A stretch of DNA of 64,000 nt from Azospirillum brasilense (GCF_007827815.1 NZ_VITH01000006.1:372001-436000), one strand, 5' to 3'. Counted from the stretch's first letter, positions 54,162 to 63,537 are shown. The notes: generated by a model from the sequence alone, not told the origin. Program-made: numbers and translations.

Positions 54162-55084
54162 TCGAAGCCGCCAAGATCTGGAACGAGCCCAACAACAAGT
54201 CCCACTGGAATCCCGATCTCGATCCGGAATGGGATCTGTTCGCCCGCATGACGATCCTGTCCGGACAGGCGATCCGGGCGGAGAATGGCGCGCTCACGCG
54301 CGTGTTGGGCGGCATCTCGCCCATCGATCCCTCCTTCATCCGACGTCTGGACGAACGCGGCGCTCTGGACCATGTGGACGTGGTTGCGGTGCATGGCTTT
54401 CCGCTCGACTGGAATCTTTGGCAGATCCGGGAATGGCCGGACAAGATCGAGGAGATTCGCGCCGTCACCGGCAAGCCGGTCTGGGTGACGGAGGCCGGCG
54501 TTTCGTCCTTCGGCGCCGAGGAGGTGCAGGCCTGGGGCGTCACCCGCACCGCGGAGCTGCTGATCGGCCGGGTTCCACGCATTCACTGGTACAGCCTCTA
54601 CGATCTGCCCAGCGCTTGGGAGGCGACGACGCGCCACAAGGAGGCGGAGGGCTCCTCCTACTACCGTCATTTCCACATGGGGCTGCTGCGGGCGGACGGC
54701 ACGCCCAAGCCGGCGCTCGACGCCTACGCGCCCTACGCGGCCGAGATGGGGATTTGCCAGTGGTTCCACTTCGAGGATCACCGGCTGGACGAGGCGGTGG
54801 CCTGGATGAAGCGGTTGGGTGTCCGGCACCTGCGCACCGGCCTGTCCTGGGCCGACAGCTTCCGGCCGAACGCGCTCGCCTGGTTCGACCGTCAGATGGA
54901 AGCGCTGGCCGATTTCGATGTCACCATAACCTTCTGCTTCACGCCCGAGCATCGTGGAATTGAACCGCACCACAGCAGCCCGCCCCAGGTCGCCGAGGAG
55001 TTCGCGGATTTTTGCGCCGCCATGGTCCGCCGCTACGCCAGCACCGCTCCGGCAGCGCCGTTCCCCCTGCTGGCGATGGATTAG
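54158..55084 (+). CDS. Glycoside-hydrolase-like protein, apparently circularly permuted
   Basis: 308 aa. GH-A clan marks: candidate acid/base E10 in KIWNEPNNKSHW and nucleophile E112 in VWVTEAGVSSFG, with IHWYSLYDLPSAW as strand 8. After this, residues about 210-300 read like the start of such a barrel: WMKRLGVRHLRTGLSWADSF, FDVTITFCFTPEHRG, EEFADFCAAMVRRYA. The order is thus second half, then first half, suggesting a circular permutation. The upstream frame overlaps the methyltransferase and is not protein-like, so the N-terminus at E10 is real. ATGA overlap with the previous gene. No signal peptide: cytoplasmic. Confidence 0.8.
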   Translation: MIEAAKIWNEPNNKSHWNPDLDPEWDLFARMTILSGQAIRAENGALTRVLGGISPIDPSFIRRLDERGALDHVDVVAVHGFPLDWNLWQIREWPDKIEEIRAVTGKPVWVTEAGVSSFGAEEVQAWGVTRTAELLIGRVPRIHWYSLYDLPSAWEATTRHKEAEGSSYYRHFHMGLLRADGTPKPALDAYAPYAAEMGICQWFHFEDHRLDEAVAWMKRLGVRHLRTGLSWADSFRPNALAWFDRQMEALADFDVTITFCFTPEHRGIEPHHSSPPQVAEEFADFCAAMVRRYASTAPAAPFPLLAMD

Positions 55085-55128
55085 GAGGCGGTAGACCAGG
55101 ACATCTCGCCGCGCGGAGCGGTTGAACC

Positions 55129-56883
55129 ATGCTGGTTTACGGCGATCGCGACCGTCTCGAGAAGCCGTGCGTCGCCGTGGTGCGGATCGCCGCCGCCCTG
55201 CATACAGCCGCGTCCAAGCCTGACGGGCTGATCCGTCATGCCATGCTGGTGTCCTTGTTCATCGAGGCGGCGGAGCTTGCGCAGGGCCTCGCCGATGCGG
55301 AATTCGCGGCGCTGGGGGAGGACGATTGCACCCCGTGCCGCCATGCGGCGATGGCGGTCGTGATGGGGCTGGCCCGCGCCGTTGCCCGGTCCTGGCGCGG
55401 CGAGCCGCAGCCGGGCGCTTGCGCGCTGGCGGCTGACCTGGAAACGTTGTCGGCGCAGCCACTGCCCGAAACCGTGCGAATACGCCGATCCGAAGGCTAT
55501 GCCTTCTATGGCCTCTATCCGGAAGCCTATCTGGAGGCTGCGGCCCGGCTTCCGCCGGACCTGCCCGCTCCGGTCGTCGTGATTGGCCTGCGCAGCATCG
55601 GAACCGGACTGGCGGCGATGGCGGCGGTTGCGCTGGACGCAGCGCCTCCGGTCACTCTGCGTCCGATCGGTCATCCGTTCCAACGCGCCGTCCGCCTGTC
55701 GGCTCGCCTGCGGGCCGCCCTGCTGGCCGACGCGGGCGCGTCCTATGTGATCGTCGATGAAGGGCCGGGACTGTCGGGCAGTTCGTTCGGCGCCGTTGCC
55801 GATTGGTTGGAGGCGGCGGGCGTGCCGCCCCGGCGGATCGTGTTCCTTCCCAGCCATAAGGGCGATCCGGGTCCGCGCTCATCCGACCGGCACCGCCGCC
55901 GCTGGGCCGAGGCGGTGCGTCCGGTGATCGACTTCAATGAACTGGTGCACGCTGCGCACGGCCCGGTGCCGCCGTTGGAGCGCTGGTTCGAGGACACGCT
56001 CGGCCCTGCGGTCGCACCGTTGCGTGATCTGTCGGGCGGCGCATGGCGGACGGCATCGGCGGAATTGGCGGCGAATGTTGCGGCGGACTGGCCGCCGGTC
56101 CATGCGCAGCAGGAACGCCGCAAGTTCCTGCTGCGCACTGCCTCCGGCTCCTGGCTTTTGAAATTCGCCGGCCTCGGACGCCTGGGCGAGGCCAAGCTGG
56201 ACCGGGCCCGCGCGTTGCATCAGGCGGGTTTCACGACGGAACCGATGGCGCTCCGTCATGGCTTCCTGGCGGAGCGCTGGTTGGACGGCGCGCAACCGCC
56301 CTCCACCATGCCTTTGGAACGTTTGGCCGACTATCTCCGGTTCCGCGCGCAACGCTTTCCGGCGGAGTGCGACACAGGCGCCAGCCTTCCGGACCTGTTG
56401 GCGATGGCGCGCGTGAACATCGGCGAGGCGCTTGGCGCCGCGGCAACCGTCTCCTTGGATCGCTGGACGCCGGACATCCTGAGAGAGCTGGACGCCGGGG
56501 TCCGGCGCGCCGTCACCGACAACCGCCTTCACATCTGGGAGTGGCTGCGCACCACCGACGGCCGGTTGCTGAAGACCGACTCGCTCGATCATGCCGACGC
56601 GCATGACCTGATCGGCTGCCAGGACATCGCTTGGGACGTGGCGGGGGCCATCGTCGAATTCGGCCTTCCGGCGGCGGAAGCCGGCCGGCTGTGCGGCGCG
56701 GTGGACGCTTCAAAGCGGCTGGTGGCCTTCCATCTTCCCTGCTATCTCGCCTTCCAGATCGGCTGCTGGTCATTCGCCTCCTCCGATGCGGGAGCGGCGT
56801 CGATGCGCCGCTTCTACGAGGAGGCTTGGAAACGGCAAGCGGGCCGTGGCGAGCGCTCCCCACCCCCCGCCGTCACCCCATGA
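55129..56883 (+). CDS. Phosphoribosyltransferase-like / kinase-like fusion
   Basis: 584 aa. Residues about 110-260 look like a type I phosphoribosyltransferase: VVVIGLRSIGTGLAAMA (149-165) and the PRPP-loop-like YVIVDEGPGLSGSSFGAVAD (206-225). From about 325 the protein resembles aminoglycoside-phosphotransferase/kinase folds: SGSWLLKFAG for the ATP lysine and DAHDLIGCQDIAWDVAGAIV in place of the catalytic/metal loop. The first 110 residues are unassigned helices. A fused ribosyl-transfer and phosphorylation enzyme would fit a nucleotide-like or ribosylated product. Both domain calls are by eye. It follows the GH-like gene after 44 bp. Confidence 0.75.
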   Translation: MLVYGDRDRLEKPCVAVVRIAAALHTAASKPDGLIRHAMLVSLFIEAAELAQGLADAEFAALGEDDCTPCRHAAMAVVMGLARAVARSWRGEPQPGACALAADLETLSAQPLPETVRIRRSEGYAFYGLYPEAYLEAAARLPPDLPAPVVVIGLRSIGTGLAAMAAVALDAAPPVTLRPIGHPFQRAVRLSARLRAALLADAGASYVIVDEGPGLSGSSFGAVADWLEAAGVPPRRIVFLPSHKGDPGPRSSDRHRRRWAEAVRPVIDFNELVHAAHGPVPPLERWFEDTLGPAVAPLRDLSGGAWRTASAELAANVAADWPPVHAQQERRKFLLRTASGSWLLKFAGLGRLGEAKLDRARALHQAGFTTEPMALRHGFLAERWLDGAQPPSTMPLERLADYLRFRAQRFPAECDTGASLPDLLAMARVNIGEALGAAATVSLDRWTPDILRELDAGVRRAVTDNRLHIWEWLRTTDGRLLKTDSLDHADAHDLIGCQDIAWDVAGAIVEFGLPAAEAGRLCGAVDASKRLVAFHLPCYLAFQIGCWSFASSDAGAASMRRFYEEAWKRQAGRGERSPPPAVTP

Positions 56884-56982
56884 CCACCGCTTCGAGCATC
56901 ACCTTCGGACCTGGCTCGTTCCCGGCAATCGTGGAACTCGTGCTCAGCCGCTGTGGGCAGCGCCTTCGAAGACCGACAGCGT

Positions 56983-58065
56983 TCATTGGCCTTCTGCCGT
57001 CTCGTCACCGTGCGCCGGACTGATCACAAGCAGCAGGTCTCCGGGCTGGATGATATGGCGGTGACGCTCCGTGAAGGGAATGATGTGGCCATTGCTGTGG
57101 ATCTGCACGACCACGCCGGCGGTCGCCATTGCCATAGTCTTGCCGATCTCCTCCGGGGCCGCCGGGCGCTCCGTCAGCACCATTTGGCCACCCACCGACA
57201 TGAGGTCGCACAGGAAGGGTGTCGCATGGCTGGTTTCCACGGCATCGGCCATGAGATAGCCGCCGATCCTGGGCGGCGACACCACCAAGTCGGCGCCGCT
57301 CAGCTTGGCCAGCTTGATGTTCTCCTCCTGCTTGATGTTGCCCACGATCTTGGTGCCGGCGGCCAGATGGCGGACCGTCAGGATCACCAGAATGGTGGTG
57401 TCGTCCCGGCCCGAGCTGACGATCACGGCCTTGGCGCTTCCCACGCAGGCCCGGGTGAGCATCTCTTCGCTGGTGGCGTCGCCGAGCAGCCCGATGAACC
57501 CCGCCTCGGCCGCCAGCCGGATGCGTTCCTTCGACTGGTCGATCACGACGATCCGTTCGCCCGGATGTCCCTTGGCGACCGTCTCCTGCGCGGCGATGAA
57601 CCCACTGTGACCAAAGCCGCACAGCACGATATGCCCTTGCAGATGCTTCTGAATTCGGCTCATTCGGAAATCCTCGATGATCCGCTGCACAACGAATTCG
57701 TAGGCGGTGCCCAGGAAGATGAACCAGATGAAGATGCGGATGGGCGTGACCGCGAAGGCGTCGATCAGCCGCGCCGTGTGGCTGACCGGAACGATGTCGC
57801 CGTAACCCACGGTGGTGACGGTGATCATCGCGAAATAGAGGATGTCAGGGAAACTGACATGGCCGTCGATCTGGTCCTTCAGGCCATCGCGGTCGAACCA
57901 GAACACCGCGATGACCAGGGCGATCAGGACGACGACAAGCCCGACACGAAGGGCGAGCGTCTGTTCCGCCGACATCCCGGAGCGGACATGAAGAACCCGG
58001 CCCCGCCGGGGCGCCGACTTGATCCGCCACGTCTCGTTGCCATTGCGCTCGCCAAGCTTCGGCAT
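56983..58065 (-). CDS. Potassium channel with TrkA-N (RCK) domain
   Basis: 360 aa. Two membrane helices (LRVGLVVVLIALVIAVFWF and the helix after the pore) around the filter TVTTVGYGDIVP, then an RCK domain starting HIVLCGFGHSGFIAAQ with nucleotide motif Gly residues, and a C-terminal TrkA-C-like part (IPFTERHRHIIQPGDLLLVI). ATG 58065 (MPKLGERNG) is preferred; GTG 58086 adds seven residues but has its SD too close. Inner membrane. Confidence 0.92.
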   Translation of the reverse strand: MPKLGERNGNETWRIKSAPRRGRVLHVRSGMSAEQTLALRVGLVVVLIALVIAVFWFDRDGLKDQIDGHVSFPDILYFAMITVTTVGYGDIVPVSHTARLIDAFAVTPIRIFIWFIFLGTAYEFVVQRIIEDFRMSRIQKHLQGHIVLCGFGHSGFIAAQETVAKGHPGERIVVIDQSKERIRLAAEAGFIGLLGDATSEEMLTRACVGSAKAVIVSSGRDDTTILVILTVRHLAAGTKIVGNIKQEENIKLAKLSGADLVVSPPRIGGYLMADAVETSHATPFLCDLMSVGGQMVLTERPAAPEEIGKTMAMATAGVVVQIHSNGHIIPFTERHRHIIQPGDLLLVISPAHGDETAEGQ

Positions 58066-58154
58066 GGGCCATCCATCGAATGACACTCCCGGCCATCATA
58101 ACGGGGATCGCCGCGTGTCGCTCCACAAGGTGGCCATGTGGAACGACTGTCCGC

Positions 58155-61100
58155 TCAGGCCGTGCCGATAGGCGGAAGCTGATCGAGCAGGGCGCGCGCA
58201 TTGTCCAGGATCTCCGACGGTCCATCGGCGCCCAGCGCAAAGACGAGACGGTCGTCCGTCCGGCGCACCTGTCCGGTCCACAGACGCTCCAGCGCCGCTT
58301 CGCGCATGGCCCGGCAGGGCGTGTCGTTCAGGGTCAGCGACACACCCGAGGGTCCGGCGGCCAGGGCGGCGACACCCAGCCGCCGGCAGCGCGCGCGGAG
58401 CGCGGCAGTCGCCAGCAACAGCTCGACCTCCTCCGGCAACGGCCCGAAGCGGTCCTCGATCTCTTCGCGCAACGGCTCGACCGCCGCTTCGTCGCGCAGA
58501 CGCGAGAGGCGGCGGTGCAGGCCGATGCGCAAGTCCTCCTCCGGAAGGTAGGCGGCGGGAATGGTCTGCGGCACGCCCAGGCGCAGGTCGGGGGAATCGT
58601 CCGCCTCGGCGCCGGCCAGCGCGCGGGCCAGCAGATGCTGGTACAGCTCGGTTCCGACCAACCGCAGATGGCCGCTCTGGTCGGTTCCCAGCAGGTCGCC
58701 CGCCCCGCGCTGGTCGAGATCGAGCACACTGAGGGCGAAGCCGCCGCCCAGGCTTTCGATCGCCTCAAGCGAGCCCAGCCGCCGCTCGGTTCGCTCGCCG
58801 AGCGGAGTGTCCGGATCGGTCAGCAGATAAGCGTAGGCCTGCGCTCCCCCGCGCCCGACCCGGCCGCGGAGCTGATGGAGCTGCCCGAGCCCGAACAGAT
58901 CGGGGTGGCGGATCACGATGGTGTTGGCACGGGGAATGTCGATGCCGGTCTCGATGATGGGGGTTGACACCAGCACGTCGACCGTTCCTTCCGCCACATC
59001 GACCATGACCTGATCGAGTTCGGCAACGGGGAGGCGCCCGTGCGCGACGGCGACCGACAGACCGGGAGCGAGCGCGCGCACCTCGGCCTCCAGCGCCGGC
59101 AGGTCGGCGATCCGCGGGGCGACGCAGAAGCTCTGTCCACCCCGCGCCTTTTCGCGCAGCAGGGCCGACCGCAGAAGCGAGGGGTCATAGGGGGTGACCC
59201 GCGTGCGCACCGGGCGCCGCCGCACCGGAGGGGTATCGATGACGCTGACTCCGCGCAGCCCCGCCAGCGCCCCCTGCAGCGTCCGCGGAACCGGCGTGGC
59301 GCTGAGCGCCAGACAGTGGACGCCGGCGGAAAGACGGGCCAATGCCCGCTTCTGCACGGTGCCGAAGCGCTGCTCCTCGTCGACGACAACCAACGCCAAG
59401 TCGGCGAAGCGTACCGTCTTCGACAAGAGGGCATGGGTACCGACCGCGATCGCCACCGATCCGTCGGCGAGGCCTTCACGCACGGCTTTTGCGGCCGACG
59501 CCGCCATGCCGCCGCTCAACGGCTCGATGCGCAGGCCCAAACCAGCCAGCCGCCGTCGGAACACCTCCAAGTGCTGGCGGGCGAGCACGCTGGTCGGAGC
59601 AAGAACGGCAACCTGCCGGCCGGTGGAAGCGACCGCCGCCGCGGCGCGCAACGCCACCTCGGTCTTGCCATAGCCGACGTCGGCGCAGACCAGATGGTCC
59701 ATGGGCCGCCCGCTGGCGAGTTCGGCCATCACGGCGCTGATGGCGCGCCGCTGGCCCGCGGTCTCCTCGTAGGGGAAGCGGGCGGCCACGCGCCGCATCG
59801 GTCCGGCCGGCGGCGTGATCACGGGGGCTTCCGTGCGGGCCCGGCGCTCGGCTTGGCGCAGGAGGCTTTTCGCTGTTCGGCTGATCTCGCGCTCCAACTC
59901 CGCGCGGCGGGTGATCCAATTTCCGCCCTTGAGCCCATCGAGCGCCACCCGGGCGTCGGTGCTGCCGTAGCGCCACACGCGGTCGAGGTCGGCCGCCGGC
60001 ACCAGGAGCCGATTCTCGCGGGCATACTCCATCACCAAGACGTCTTCCGGCTGGCCTCCGGCCTCAACCGTTTCGAGCCCGCGCACCGCACCGATCCCGT
60101 AGTCGAGATGGACCGCGAGATCGTCGCACGACAGGTCGACGGGTGCCAGCGGGGCGACCGGGCCGGCTCCGCCTTCCGGACGGGGGCGTTGGGCGAGCAC
60201 CGTAACCCCGTCGAACGTGAAGCCCGCGGCGACCCGAAGCACCAGGGCTGCCGGCGTCGCGGGAGGCCCATCCACCGGCCACCGGTCGAGCACCGGCACC
60301 GGCCGGCCGGTCGCCACCGCCACCCGCTCCGCCATCCTGGCCGCGTCGTCGGCGTTCGCAGCGGCGATGATCACGGATTCACCCGCGGCAATCCTTTCTC
60401 CGGCGAGGCGGGGGAGGGTGCGTTCGGACACCGCCGGAGCCTCGCTGGACAAGGCTTGCCCATCGGGCTCCAGGGTCAGAACCGCGCGTCCCCGCAACGC
60501 CTTCTCCCACGCGTTGCGGTCGAGGTGCATGGCGGATGCGTCGGCTTCCTCCAGATCGTCGAAGCGCGCCTCCAGCCGGTCGCCAACCCCCTCGTCCATG
60601 ACGACGGGACTGTCGGCGAGAAGCTCAAGCACGCTCGGCAAGCGGTCGTAGGCCAGCGGGAGCAGGCGCTCGAAGGCGTGGGGGCGCCGTCCGGCGGCGA
60701 GTTCCTCCGCGAGCCCTGCGGCCGCCGGGTCGCCGCGGCCCTCCAGCCCTTGGATCAGCCGCGCGACGATCCCCGGTACCGCCGGGATTTCGGTCACCGG
60801 ATGAACGGTGATCCGGTCGCAGTCGCCCGTCGAGCGCTGGCTTGCCGGATCGAAGGTCCGTATCCGGGCGACCCGGCCATCGACAATGTCGCAGCGGACG
60901 GGACGGTCGGCATCGCCCGGAAAGATCTCCACCACGGAACCGCGGAACGCGGCCTCCCCTGGTTCGTCGATCCGCTCGTCGAGGATGTAGCCGCCGGCAA
61001 TCAGGCGCCCCCGCCAAGTCTCCTCGTCATAGAGGGTGCCCGTCGCGATGACCAAAGCGACGTCAGGCCAGGCATCGGGAGGCGGAAGACGTTGCAGCGC

Positions 61101-61460
61101 CGCCTCGGCGGTCGCCAGAACCAGTCGCCCGGAGCCCTTGGCCGGTCGGGACAAGGCGGCGATGGCAGCGGCGCGTTGCCCAAGCACAGCCCGCGATGGC
61201 TGCTCCCGCTCCTCAAGGGGGACGTCCCAACCTGGAATAAGCACGACGTCAAGGTCCGGCGCGGCGCCCCGGATCGCCCTGGCGAGCCGGACAGCCCGGG
61301 TGTCGCTGCGGGCCACGACCAATGGCGCTGCCTGTGAACAGGCGGCGCTTCTGGCAAGCTCAATCGCCAGTGCGCCTTCGGCCGGGGAGGCGCAGGTCAT
61401 TGACCGGTCCAAGCGGAAAGCGGTGCGGGCGAGTTGCATCAAAGATGCGGAATCAGGCAT
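58155..61460 (-). CDS. mfd: Mfd-like transcription-repair coupling helicase (divergent)
   Basis: 1101 aa. UvrB-like N-terminal region (LIPGWDVPLEEREQPSRAVL), CarD-like RNA-polymerase-interaction module (HLDYGIGAVRGLETVEAGGQ, then LLVPAADLDRVWRY), and a RecG-type motor: ADVGYGKTEVALRAA (Walker A), LVVVDEEQRFG (motif II), ATPVPRTLQGALAGLRGVS, STPIIETGIDIPRANT. It departs from canonical Mfd at LSGGMAASAAKA where housekeeping Mfds have an LSRF-type segment. ATG 61460 is chosen; 26 codons upstream are unconserved. Probably an extra copy beside a chromosomal mfd; that is inference. Confidence 0.9.
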   Translation of the reverse strand: MPDSASLMQLARTAFRLDRSMTCASPAEGALAIELARSAACSQAAPLVVARSDTRAVRLARAIRGAAPDLDVVLIPGWDVPLEEREQPSRAVLGQRAAAIAALSRPAKGSGRLVLATAEAALQRLPPPDAWPDVALVIATGTLYDEETWRGRLIAGGYILDERIDEPGEAAFRGSVVEIFPGDADRPVRCDIVDGRVARIRTFDPASQRSTGDCDRITVHPVTEIPAVPGIVARLIQGLEGRGDPAAAGLAEELAAGRRPHAFERLLPLAYDRLPSVLELLADSPVVMDEGVGDRLEARFDDLEEADASAMHLDRNAWEKALRGRAVLTLEPDGQALSSEAPAVSERTLPRLAGERIAAGESVIIAAANADDAARMAERVAVATGRPVPVLDRWPVDGPPATPAALVLRVAAGFTFDGVTVLAQRPRPEGGAGPVAPLAPVDLSCDDLAVHLDYGIGAVRGLETVEAGGQPEDVLVMEYARENRLLVPAADLDRVWRYGSTDARVALDGLKGGNWITRRAELEREISRTAKSLLRQAERRARTEAPVITPPAGPMRRVAARFPYEETAGQRRAISAVMAELASGRPMDHLVCADVGYGKTEVALRAAAAVASTGRQVAVLAPTSVLARQHLEVFRRRLAGLGLRIEPLSGGMAASAAKAVREGLADGSVAIAVGTHALLSKTVRFADLALVVVDEEQRFGTVQKRALARLSAGVHCLALSATPVPRTLQGALAGLRGVSVIDTPPVRRRPVRTRVTPYDPSLLRSALLREKARGGQSFCVAPRIADLPALEAEVRALAPGLSVAVAHGRLPVAELDQVMVDVAEGTVDVLVSTPIIETGIDIPRANTIVIRHPDLFGLGQLHQLRGRVGRGGAQAYAYLLTDPDTPLGERTERRLGSLEAIESLGGGFALSVLDLDQRGAGDLLGTDQSGHLRLVGTELYQHLLARALAGAEADDSPDLRLGVPQTIPAAYLPEEDLRIGLHRRLSRLRDEAAVEPLREEIEDRFGPLPEEVELLLATAALRARCRRLGVAALAAGPSGVSLTLNDTPCRAMREAALERLWTGQVRRTDDRLVFALGADGPSEILDNARALLDQLPPIGTA

Positions 61461-61644
61461 GGCACACTGCGTCAGGGGAAACAGGGACGGTTGGCTCTTA
61501 ACAGCCGGACACCCATTCATTCCCAACAGAGTTGGCAAATTCGTTGGACGTTCCGTACGCGCTGCGTCCTAATGACCAGTCTGCTTGCCGAACAAGGGGC
61601 GGCACTGGCCGCCCCTTAATCTTTGTGAAACATCACTGTGAGCG

Positions 61645-62574
61645 TTACCGCTCGATGTCGTCCCGGCGCACGGTGTTCTCCACCCCACCGCGCGACGTTC
61701 CGGTTCGGCTGTCCTCGACCTCAACCTCAGTACGGCGAACCGTATCCGACACGGTCTGGGCGCGTTCCTCGACGTCCTTGCGGATGACCACCTCTTCCTT
61801 GATCACCGCGCGTTTCTGGACCACCGCCTCCTCGTCGGTTTCGCTCACCTCAATGGTGCGTTCACGGAACGCGTCGGCCGGAACGTCTCCAACTTCGCGC
61901 ATGATGGGACGGCGCTCGACGGAAACCGTCTCGTCGCGCAGACGAACCTGCTCCTCGACCGGTGTTTCGGTGACATAGGTGCGCACGCGCACGACTCCGC
62001 GCTCCACGGCGCGCTTGCCGATGGACAATTCCTCTTCGGTGACCGGAATCACCTCTTCGCGACCGCTGCCAACCCCGGTGTTCATCGCGGCATCCGCCGT
62101 GGTGTCGGTCGTGTTTACGCTGCGGAATGCTTCGGCTGCGTTGCCGAGTTGGGCAGTGCTTCCCGCCCCGCCAACCGCATAGCGCGCGCGCTCCTCGGCG
62201 GCCGACGCTTCGTCATATGGCGCGGCCGTCTCGTCGTAACCCGTCCATCCGGTCGAGCGGTACGCCTCTCCCCGGTGTTCAATATCGACAACGGTGCCGC
62301 GCTCCAGAATCGCGATGGCCCGGTCCACGTCCTCATCGTCCAATCGCAGCTTCAGAAGCGTGCCGCCACGCCGCATCCCCTCGGCATAGACGTGAGCATC
62401 GGTGTCCGGGACGTTCCAATTGCTCAAGCGGGACAGGAAGCCACCGCCGCCACTGGTGTCGCTGTGCGAGACGATCTCGCCGACGCTGCGGTCGAAGCCC
62501 TCGGCTTCGAGGTCCCGAAGGGCCGCTTCGGCGTCGGCGCGGGTATCGTAAAGGGCAATGATGGTCTTGTTCAT
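61645..62574 (-). CDS. DUF2382 stress-type protein with N-terminal general-stress domain
   Basis: 309 aa. N-terminal about 100 residues (NKTIIALYDTRADAEAALRD) resemble the 'general stress protein 17M-like' ferredoxin-like fold; the C-terminal DUF2382 (YsnF/AvaK) begins EEVIPVTEEELSIGKRAVER and has VRVRTYVTETPVEEQVRLRD. The end is acidic/basic repeat-like. Found in stress and desiccation responses. Follows a second DUF2382 gene after 4 bp. Confidence 0.88.
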   Translation of the reverse strand: MNKTIIALYDTRADAEAALRDLEAEGFDRSVGEIVSHSDTSGGGGFLSRLSNWNVPDTDAHVYAEGMRRGGTLLKLRLDDEDVDRAIAILERGTVVDIEHRGEAYRSTGWTGYDETAAPYDEASAAEERARYAVGGAGSTAQLGNAAEAFRSVNTTDTTADAAMNTGVGSGREEVIPVTEEELSIGKRAVERGVVRVRTYVTETPVEEQVRLRDETVSVERRPIMREVGDVPADAFRERTIEVSETDEEAVVQKRAVIKEEVVIRKDVEERAQTVSDTVRRTEVEVEDSRTGTSRGGVENTVRRDDIER

Positions 62575-62578
62575 GAGC

Positions 62579-62995
62579 CTAGTCCTCGTTGGGTTGGTCG
62601 GTCCTGGCATCCCGCACCCCAGGTTCGTCGATGAATTCGACGATGGCTTCTTCCGAACGGAGAGTGATCGGCTGCTCGGCTTGGACGGTGCTCGTGGTCT
62701 TGCGCAGATGGATCTCTTCCCGCAAGACCAGCCGACGTTCGACCACCAGCATCTCCTCGACCACCGGGATGATGGTTGTGGTGCCATCCTGGCGAATGTC
62801 CGGACGGGCATCGATGGCACGGTTCACCGGCACCCGAACGATCTCGACATCCTCGCGCTTCAGCGCCTGTCGGACGAGTTCCTCATGCTCGGTGACTTTG
62901 GTGGTCACCCGCACACGACCGCGCTCGACCTGACGTTTGCCAACCGAGGCGGTTTCCTCATGAAGCGGAACGACCTCTTCGCGGTCGCTGGCCAT
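62579..62995 (-). CDS. DUF2382 protein (single domain)
   Basis: 138 aa. Starts MASDREEVVPLHEETASVGK, then QVERGRVRVTTKVTEHEELV and PVNRAIDARPDIRQDGTTTI, the core of DUF2382. ATG 62995 is chosen; the upstream 22 residues are the neighbouring small gene read in another frame. Operon with the longer DUF2382 gene and the small membrane protein. Confidence 0.88.
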   Translation of the reverse strand: MASDREEVVPLHEETASVGKRQVERGRVRVTTKVTEHEELVRQALKREDVEIVRVPVNRAIDARPDIRQDGTTTIIPVVEEMLVVERRLVLREEIHLRKTTSTVQAEQPITLRSEEAIVEFIDEPGVRDARTDQPNED

Positions 62996-63003
62996 GACGC
63001 ACC

Positions 63004-63132
63004 CTAGCGCAAGAAAAAGTACAGGACGGTCGCGAGCAAAATCAGCCCGACGATGATCCACGTCCAGTTTAGACCACCTGCGCTTGCGGTGTCGTAAACA
63101 CCGAACTTTTTAGGACCTCGATCGTTCGCCAT
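63004..63132 (-). CDS. Small membrane protein (42 aa)
   Basis: Reads MANDRGPKKFGVYDTASAGG then a single hydrophobic helix WIIVGLILLATVLYFFLR. 8 bp before the DUF2382 gene on the same strand. Small proteins with a polar head and one helix often accompany stress genes of this type. Too short for automatic detection; coding is supported by composition and spacing. Confidence 0.7.
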   Translation of the reverse strand: MANDRGPKKFGVYDTASAGGLNWTWIIVGLILLATVLYFFLR

Positions 63133-63537
63133 GACGTCATCTCCGGCTGGGTCGCTCTGGTCTTAACAGAAGTTCTTCTTCACCGTTCCGATAAAGAAAG
63201 GAGAGATGAAAACAGGGCATTGTCTTTTGGCCTGGCTGGCGTTGAGCCCAGCCGTTGTGGCGCTCCGGGCAGCGCAACGATGTGTAAAGACCAGATAAAA
63301 AATGGCCCGAACGGACATCCGACATCATTGGTGAAAGATGTCGGGATTTCTCCACACTTCGCCATTGCGAAAACGCGGCAACACAGCCGACAGCGCTGGA
63401 GCGGACGGCATCGGTTCCCTGGTGAACGTCACGATGCACCGACTGTACGGCTATACCCAACGCCACCAGCCCGACGTCAACTGCGGCTTGATGGAGCAGG
63501 ATTCCGGGTAATCAGGAACGAGTGGGTCAAAGAATTT
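63133..63537. other. Intergenic region before the stress operon
   Basis: 405 bp. No convincing gene; short open frames on both strands lack motifs. Should contain the promoter of the small membrane protein and DUF2382 genes (leftward) at its left part. Confidence 0.4.

Noticed and set aside
63137..63466. Minus-strand open frame of 109 codons
   Set aside because: Mixed composition without motifs; overlaps the expected promoter of the stress operon.
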